From Gnetum montanum (lineage: Eukaryota > Streptophyta > Gnetopsida > Gnetales > Gnetaceae): 64,000 nucleotides of DNA. A program made the position numbers and the translations under genes. The DNA is taken from assembly GCA_015680685.1 (NCBI GenBank), contig MNCI01005370.1:833292-897291 (forward strand), in the 5' to 3' direction. Under the pieces are notes generated by a model. It saw only the letters and a program-made list of their open reading frames with translations. It had not been told where the DNA came from and did not search any database. Position 1 is the first letter of the stretch; every line of letters begins with the position of its first letter. This document shows positions 57,306 to 64,000 of the stretch, piece after piece.

Positions 57306-60290
57306 AAATGATGGGATTTTTGGTCTTCCAAACAAATGACAAGAGCTCAAAGGTAGGGCTGTCAGTATGCAATTGGATAGAAGGGTTGAGATTGCTATCG
57401 CTCTAGACGTGCAAAGTCATGGGGTAGGTGAAGAAAAGATGTGTCTACATTTTCGTGTCTTCAGTACTACAAGTGGGGCAACGTGTGTTGGTATCAATGC
57501 CTCGGTGTTTGAGAAAAACCTGAGTCAGGATCTCCTGGTTAGTATACAATCAAGTGAACATCTTGATCTTCTCTAGAAGACATCCTTTCCAAATTGTGTT
57601 CCACCCCATCATAATAGCATACTTCGTTTGCATGATGTCATTTAAGCCTTGCGACTTAGATGAGGCAAACTAGCAAAGTGTATGGTGCTATTGGCATATG
57701 TTCCTCCAAAAGATTGAATTATTTCTTGGGCACTTCCATAAATTGTACTTGCGCTAGACAATAACTATTCATGGAACCCCTTCATCAAAATCCTTCTCTA
57801 CCTCAACAATCCCCCTTATAAGATTATGATGGTCTAATAAGAGAATATCTTCAAATCTTGAAACTTTTGCTCCCCTTGCAATTTTAGGGTGCACCAACTT
57901 TTTCCAACACACTAGATGAATCTTGCTTCCCTCATTTCCCTTGGACCAAACAAAGTTTTAGATGATTTGATTAACTTTATTAATAATCTATTGTGGTGGG
58001 GCCACCATCGAAGCCACATATCTAGCCATGGGCGCAAGAATTGTAATAGTCAGCAACATGTTCCCCTTACTAGTTAAGAAGTGAGATGTCTAGTGCTCAA
58101 TTCTAATCTGTATTCTTCATATAAGATTGGACCAGGTAATAGTTCATTGCCAAGTGAACATTGGGATTCCCAGTTACATATCCTCCTGACTTGCTTGTCC
58201 AATTCCAGAGTGCTAGTGCAATATCTATGAAATGGACGGTAGATTTTGCCTAGTTGATGTTTAGCCCCAACTCTTACCTCATCTTGCTTAGAGCCTTTTT
58301 TATCACTTCAGCCTAAGGCACTATCTCCTTTCTCTCCAAAATTGTATCATCCACATAATGATTGGCAATGTATGTGACCCCCTCAACCTTAAGACCCCTC
58401 ACACCCTTCACTCTGCAATAAGAATTCATGGTCTCCATGGCTAGGATACTTAAGGGGAAAGGGGATCCCCTTGGTGCAAACCCCTCTAAGGGGAGGAAAA
58501 ATGCCACAATTATCTGTTGATGTCAAAGTAGAACGATCCTATGCATTACATTTACAGACATAAGTTTATGAATCTTGTGTTGAAGCCCTTGCATAACATG
58601 ATTTGACACAAGGATTTGCAGTTAATAGTATCATTAGCTTTTGCTATGTTTAATGTAAGAAACATATCAGGAAAGGAAGCCTTAGATGTAGAGTGCATAA
58701 GCATATGGAGGAGTAGAATTTGATCCTGGACACACCTCCCCTTAACAAACCCTACCTATTGATGCTCAACTAAAGATGACATCAATGGCTATAATCGGCA
58801 AAACGTGACTTTGGGAAAAACTTTGAGGAGGATGTTACACACCCTAATAGGTATGAAATTGACTGATCTGGGAGGCTTATTAACCTTGGGGAGCAAAACA
58901 ATCATGAAATAGTTTATTTCCTTTCTAACTTGACCCCAATGAAGAATGAGATTACAGGTATCCACTAGGTTATCTGCAATGACATCAAAATACTCTTTAA
59001 AGAATTCAACGGGCTATCTCTCAGGGTTTGGAGCTTTTCCCGTCTTCATCATCCTTAACAATGCATTATAGTATTCTTTGGTTATCTACCTCGGTTAGAA
59101 CCTTTTGGATCTAGATCATTATGAGGGAAGTATCCCCTCTCATCTAGATCTTATTCCAGAATTGTAGTAAACTCTTGATGATTTGCTCCAAGTTAGTGAT
59201 ATAGGTCTCACCCTCTAGCGGGACTCCAATGTTCTTGACCCTCTTTGACGCATTGGCAGCCACAAAGAAAAACTTAGTATTCTGATCCCTTTCTCTTAAC
59301 CACATAGCCTTAGAGCAATTCCGCTAGTATGCTTTCTCTTCCTCTGCGAGCTTTTGAAGTTCCTATAGAATGTTGTATTCCTCCTCCTGCAGGTCTTGTC
59401 ACTTCTCTTGCTTCTGTTGTATTTGCTGTAATTTCCAGATCTGTGTTTGCTTGAGATACTCAAAGCTATTCCTATCATGCTTGGCTTGTGATTTGATTTC
59501 TTGCTTGATATGATTCAGACTTTGCTTAAGGAAATCTTGTGGGTCATTAGGACCAGGATAGGGCACCCAAACATCCCAAACTAGCTGCCTCAACCAAAGC
59601 TTCTTCAACTAGATTTGCTCAAAGTGGAAGGGTTAGGTGGCTTGTTTCAAAATAGAACTGTCATTAATTGAGCAGACCAATGGTCTATGATTAGAGGCTC
59701 TTCATTCCAACATGGTAACAAAAATGCATTTATCGATAACCATGGTTGTATTGACTTATATTCTATCAAGTCTAGACATCACCTGATATTGTCCTCTTTT
59801 GTTAGTCCAAGTTAACTACCATTCTTGAATATCCATGTCCACAAAGTTGAAATCAGCTAGAAACTTGTGGAATTGCTTACTTCCTTATCGCTCCACCACC
59901 CTCTTTCTAGCTCTTTCCCACTTATACAATCTCTAATTAAAATCCCTCACTAGGATATAGGCACCATGGTCCTACAGTTTAGATGTTGTCTTTTGAAGTT
60001 TTTGAAACTGATTAGTCCAAGCTTGTGGGCCATACAAGTGCGTGAGCCACATCCCCGTAGATCGAAAATGTAGAGTCAAGCCCCAATCTGAAACATATAC
60101 AAGCTTCACATGGAATCTAGTAATTATGGCTAAGCCCCTTGCTTGGCCTTGGAATCTATCTTTGTGTGAGCTGAAGCTTTGTTTCCTACAAGTATACAAT
60201 ATGACAATCCTCTTACTTCATAAAATCCTTGAGGATATATTGTTTGTATGGTGTACCCTGTCCCATGCAATTCCATGATAGGATCTTCAT
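57306..60290 (-). pseudogene. LINE E, ORF2 (endonuclease, RT, zf-RVT)
   Basis: Starts MKILSWNCMGQGTPYKQY at 60290 (complement), the endonuclease N-terminus; ETKLQ follows near 60190. Then come a heavily mutated endonuclease (59700-60000) and NAxKQSLNHIKQEIKSQAKHD (about 59500). Reverse transcriptase has FLTLNIAKANDTINCKSL near 58650, PRGSPFPLSILAMETMNSY and the catalytic NHYVDDTIL near 58355. zf-RVT is at about 57580-57450 (GCLLEKIKMFTWLYTNQEIL, TRCPTCSTED). It ends at about 57306 in VWKTKNPIIFKNFQMP, without C-terminal extension or A tail, so the 3' end is missing. Stops throughout. Confidence 0.82.
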
Positions 60291-61945
60291 GATCTATTGC
60301 TAGACCTTTTCCTACAAACCTCCTTGAGGGTTCCTTGAATTCCCAACTCTAGGTCTTGTGCTGTTTTCTTGATCTTGGTATCCTGGAGGCTTGGTCTACC
60401 CACGTTTTTGGTCTTAGGATAGACTTTGAAATCAGTTTCTTGCTCCTTCAAAATCTGCAGCTTTGTGGGTGGGAAGGCTAGGATGGATGACCCCCTTAAG
60501 GAGGTCACCCATGACTCAGCTAAGAGATCCTAAGATGGAACCTTTACAATGGGGGGCATTTCATTCTCATTTTGGGTCACTTGATTAGCGACAAGAATCT
60601 CATAACCCTTAACCTTTTGTAGAGGCATCTCCTTTAGTTCCATAGTCAAACCTTGAAAGGAAGGGTAGGAATCATTTAGGCCTTGGAGCAATGTGAACCT
60701 CTTGTATATGGCATCTGCTCCAAACGTTTTTTCCTAATACTTGCATGGGGGCTTCTTTGGCCGTAAAATTCTCCACATCAAGGTTTTCCTCCGTAACCAT
60801 TCTCCTCCCCCCTCTTTGGCAGATTGCTACGACATCTTGGGGGATCTAAAGACTTGGCATTCTAAAGACTTTTGCTTTTGTTGCGGGGTTGCTCTCCTCA
60901 GGTGGAACTTGCAGCCTTTTGCCAAGTGGTTATTCTACCAATAGAATTGGCATGTTGCCAACACATCTTCATCTTTAGCCTTTCTTTTTGCAGTGTTCCT
61001 AGTACTTTTGGCCCTTAATTCTGTGGGGGCATTCTCATACTCAACTAACAAGGTTTTTGTCCCATACAACACCTTCATTTGGATCTCTCACAACAACCCA
61101 TTCATGGTTAGAGAGCGCTAGACATAGAAATGCATGAACCCCATTTACTCTTGGGAGTCCATGAACTTGTCTAAGGCAATAAACTCGCCGAAGAAACCTG
61201 TAAGTGTCTTGAAAATCTCAGGTCCATAACTTCCACAGGAGCATGGAAACCCTGAGCCAAAGCGGAACCCTAGCGAACAGGTTGGGGTTGTTGTGGACCA
61301 AAAAACCATGGTCCTCCTTGGAGTGTTTTGTCCCTATCCACAATAAATTGAAACACAAATAACAAAGGTTCATCAGGCAGAGTTTGCACCTCCACCTCTC
61401 CAACATTCCATGAAGTGGCCACCCATCGTTGAACCTATTCCACCTTTGGGTACACCCTGGAAGAAACAAAGTTCCCCAATAGGCTATGTTGTAGCAATGA
61501 CACAACAATCGGGAGCACTGTTGGATTCATCTGTTGGTGCAACCTACTAGACTGGAGGTGCACTACATCAATGACTCCATTGCTTGACCTCCAACCTGTG
61601 AGTTGGATATCCCTTCTAGTCTCCCCAACATCGCCTTTGCTGCTTCCTTCAGTTGTTGCATCAAGCCCAACAGCAAGCCCAACAAGTGATCCACCTTCCT
61701 TCTCATCTGTCCACGCAACCTTCACTCCCTCATTTGCCTTGCCTTGCAACTTTCCCTCTTCGCTCCCAGTAGCATTTGGTTGCACTTTCAACACTGCTTG
61801 CATAGGACCCATAATGTCCTTGCTCATGTCCTTGTTGACACCACCCCCACCAAAAGCTGTCTTCGCCTGAACCCTAGCTCCCTCTCCATCTTTGCTTATA
61901 CTCACTATTTTTCTTCAAAATCCTATTTTTAGAGTTGGATAGTAG
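60291..61945 (-). pseudogene. LINE E, ORF1 (DUF4283 plus altered knuckle)
   Basis: The N-terminal frame at 61905-61435 reads MSISKDGEGARVQAKTAFGG and ends LLGNFVSSRVYPKVE. After a stop the DUF4283 part continues (WNVGEVEVQTLPDEPLLFVF, LQGGPWFF, then PNLFARVPLWLRVSMLLWKL at about 61270). The knuckle near 60905-60945 reads CQFYW-stop-NNHLAKGC: the second Cys is Tyr and one position is a stop. Order and spacing match LINE A and LINE C. ORF2 follows on the same strand at 60290. Upstream (plus-strand 61950-62160) is T/C-rich. Confidence 0.78.
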
Positions 61946-63298
61946 TGGTTGCTGCTATTCTTCTTTCTTCTATTCTTTCCTCTTCTCTTCCTCTTCTCTC
62001 CATTTTTTCATTCTACCTACCCTTTTTGTTCACTCAGTTATTGCGCTCTTTAAATGTAATAGACTTTCTGTGGCAGTCATGTCTTTCTTTTTCTCTTTCA
62101 AAATTGATCAAAATCAGGTCTCAAAGTTCAAGCTTCCTTGCAAACATCGTAAGAAATTAAAATAAAATACATCTGATTCTTTCAACCAAGAGAGCTCTGG
62201 TTTAATTTCTTTCATATCCATACCAAAGATAATAAAATATACAGTTTTGATTTTTTTTCCCTACGAAGAAAATTCACTCCAGTCCATATTCCATCAAAAT
62301 TCCTTATCATAAATTTAAGCTATAGAGTAAATTGGATGAGAGTTTCATGAGCAAGGGTTAAAAAAAATTTAAAATCAATGTATCAAACAGAGAAAACACC
62401 ACCTCCTTCAAATTACTTAGCAATACAATCATTATTACATTGTCTTATAAGCATTGAAAGGTCAGCATGCAACTTTCTACAGTTATTGAAACTGGGGATT
62501 TTATTTTTAATTTAATTAATTTTATTTATGATTAAGAAAAATAAAATATTCATCCTTGATTCATAGTTAAATGCAATATTTTAAAAAGTTTATTTATACA
62601 TATCACAAAATTATAAAATAGCAATGCATCATACCCTATTATTACATATCCTTATAAATCTGTCAAATTAATTCCTTTTGATTGAACCCAAGAAATTCAA
62701 CTAATGCAAACTGTACAGATGCAATTATCTATTCATGTTACATTTTCAGCAATCATAAATCCTCAAGACTACAGATAAATATTGTAACTGCCCAATAATA
62801 AAGCTTTTATTTAATAGTTTGAATTTCCATCGTAGCCAAAACCATATACATGCTTAAAACACAGCCACACAAAATAAGAAAACCAGAAAGGAAAACATTC
62901 AATAACATATTACAAAACAACCTAACATAACCACTAAAGAAGAGGCGAGGCTTGCCAAGTAAGATAGAAAATCGATTTTTGAAAGCATGGTTTTGGTAAT
63001 ATCTTAAAACCACACTACTGTTAGAGATCATGGACTAAGATGCGTGCTTTGTGGGACTAATATTAGCAATATTTCAATGTTACACATTTAAAACAGTTGT
63101 AATTGAGGCACTTAACTAATTTTTAAATACCGTCTTTGGCTCCTTGTGGACAAAAAATAAATTAATGTTTCTAAAGCATTTGCCATACCTATTCTAAAAT
63201 GGAATTTTGATTGGTTTTTCAATTTTTAATTGCTGATACTTCAAACATTCAAATTTCATTAATTCTGATTGCATTTTCTTTTTATAAATATTCTGCAG
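61946..63298. other. Low-repeat AT-rich DNA, possible SPO11-1 intron
   Basis: No TE or ORF recognised; short frames at 61935-62165 and 62807-63031 have no motif. Confidence 0.4.
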
Positions 63299-63337
63299 GT
63301 TTCCCCTAGCAAAGGGTATGGTTATCTTTTCTCTCAG
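63299..63337 (+). CDS. Candidate further SPO11-1-like exon
   Basis: TTTCTTTTTATAAATATTCTGCAG is a good acceptor, of which the last bases end at 63298. The following frame, in the phase 0 required by the exon ending at 48303, reads VSPSKGYGYLFSQ. SPO11 proteins have at this place a motif like VxxxKGLV-G-L (human STSKGLIAG). The first six residues fit, the rest only loosely. A donor-like G|GTATGG after SPSKG would make it a 17-base micro-exon. Unproven. Confidence 0.28.
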
Positions 63338-63529
63338 TTGAAGATTTGTAACAGATTTTAGATTATGTTATGACAAATTTTCATTTCTATTCAGCAGTAC
63401 AAAATCATGATTTCAACCATAAAAAATTTCACTGTAGCATATTGGAAAGACAAATGGTGTTCATGTAATGGTTTTTCTGTCATTTTTATCTTGAATAGCA
63501 TTGCATTTTGTAATTGAAATCTATTCTTC

Positions 63530-63760
63530 TTATGCGAAGAGTAGTTGCAAGTCATTCCTAGTGTAACTTGGAATGTTCTCAGGATCAGTAGCTGTGTTAA
63601 GAAACTTAATGATTCTACCCTTGTAAGGCACAACACAGACTTGGGCTTGTCCAATCCTTGCTAGTGGCTCACCCTGGTTACTAAATCACCACCACCATTA
63701 ATCTGGCCATCCTTTTCAATCTTCTTTGCTAGCAGAGGGCAACATGGTTTTATGTCATGG
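63530..63760 (-). pseudogene. C-terminal fragment of an unidentified host-like protein
   Basis: On the minus strand a frame reads HDIKPCCPLLAKKIEKDGQI and NGGGDLVT (63758-63680). After a one-base shift it continues GEPLARIGQAQVCVVPYKGR, IIKFLNTATDPENIPSYTRN and DLQLLFA to a TAA stop at 63530. The composition and clean C-terminus look like a real cellular protein rather than a retroelement, but I do not recognise the family. The frameshift suggests a gene fragment or processed pseudogene, or an exon boundary near 63675. Confidence 0.5.
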
Positions 63761-63796
63761 ACCTACACTTTTTTATATTCTCATTTTGAAATTTCT

Positions 63797-64000
63797 TTTT
63801 TTTTTTCGAGAAAGAGGTCGGGATTAAATTAAAAGAGCAAAAGTATGTTACAAAGATTACATGCGATTGCAAGCGGTGGGCCACATGGGAAGGTCCAACC
63901 GAGCGGGGAGGGCCCCCGGACCACAGAAACTGCGAGTGAGACGGTCAAAACAGAGAAAAGTCAAAACACCCGAGAGGGGGGGGGGGGGGGGGCCCCCCCC
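63797..64000 (-). mobile_element. LINE 3' end (LINE G), cut by the window
   Basis: On the minus strand it ends TTTGTAACATACTTTTGCTC...TTTAATCCCGACC, TCTTTCTCG and an A tail (T run at 63797-63813 on the plus strand). It is the same 3' end type as at 31300 and 49502. The last 24 bases of the window are a G run then a C run. Confidence 0.7.

Overview
This is plant nuclear DNA. It is AT-rich and intron-containing, and most of it is decayed retrotransposons: Ty3/gypsy elements, L1-type LINEs and tRNA-derived SINEs. Very long TE-filled introns and old, stop-riddled elements suggest a gymnosperm, probably a conifer; that is an inference, not something the sequence proves. No bacterial genes, rRNA genes, functional tRNA genes or CRISPR arrays were seen.

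The one clear host gene is a plus-strand homologue of SPO11-1, the meiotic DNA double-strand-break protein related to topoisomerase VI subunit A. The catalytic-tyrosine exon lies at 29913-30053. The following exon lies at 48230-48303 and joins it in matching phase. The 18.2-kb intron between them is packed with LINEs. A possible upstream exon is at 29785-29849 and a possible further exon at 63299. A second host-like C-terminal fragment, which I do not recognise, lies on the minus strand at 63530-63760.

Layout. 1-12.4 kb: three decayed gypsy pol copies, two target-site-flanked SINEs, an LTR-like repeat and an antisense retroelement ORF. 12.4-17.7 kb: an LTR carrying an unusual palindromic repeat cluster, then gene-poor AT-rich DNA. 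17718-24560: a complete LTR retrotransposon with a 5-bp target duplication (CAAAT), a tRNA-Asp-type primer site and gag-protease only. It looks like a non-autonomous Athila-like derivative. A SINE with an 18-bp target duplication abuts it. 24.9-29.7 kb: an LTR relative, a low-repeat stretch with one small ORF, and a LINE ORF1 remnant. 30-48 kb: the SPO11-1 intron, holding five LINE copies, two SINEs and an LTR. 49.5-64 kb: more minus-strand LINEs and a gypsy-type ORF.

The LINEs share one architecture: ORF1 with a DUF4283-like domain and CCHC knuckle, then ORF2 with endonuclease, reverse transcriptase, zf-RVT and a C-terminal extension leading to a coiled coil. A 1641-bp block (42397-44037) is repeated at 52210-53850 with no indels and very few mismatches. 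It is either a recent templated insertion or an assembly artefact. Two assembly gaps are present: one N at 17752 and Ns at 45862-46327.
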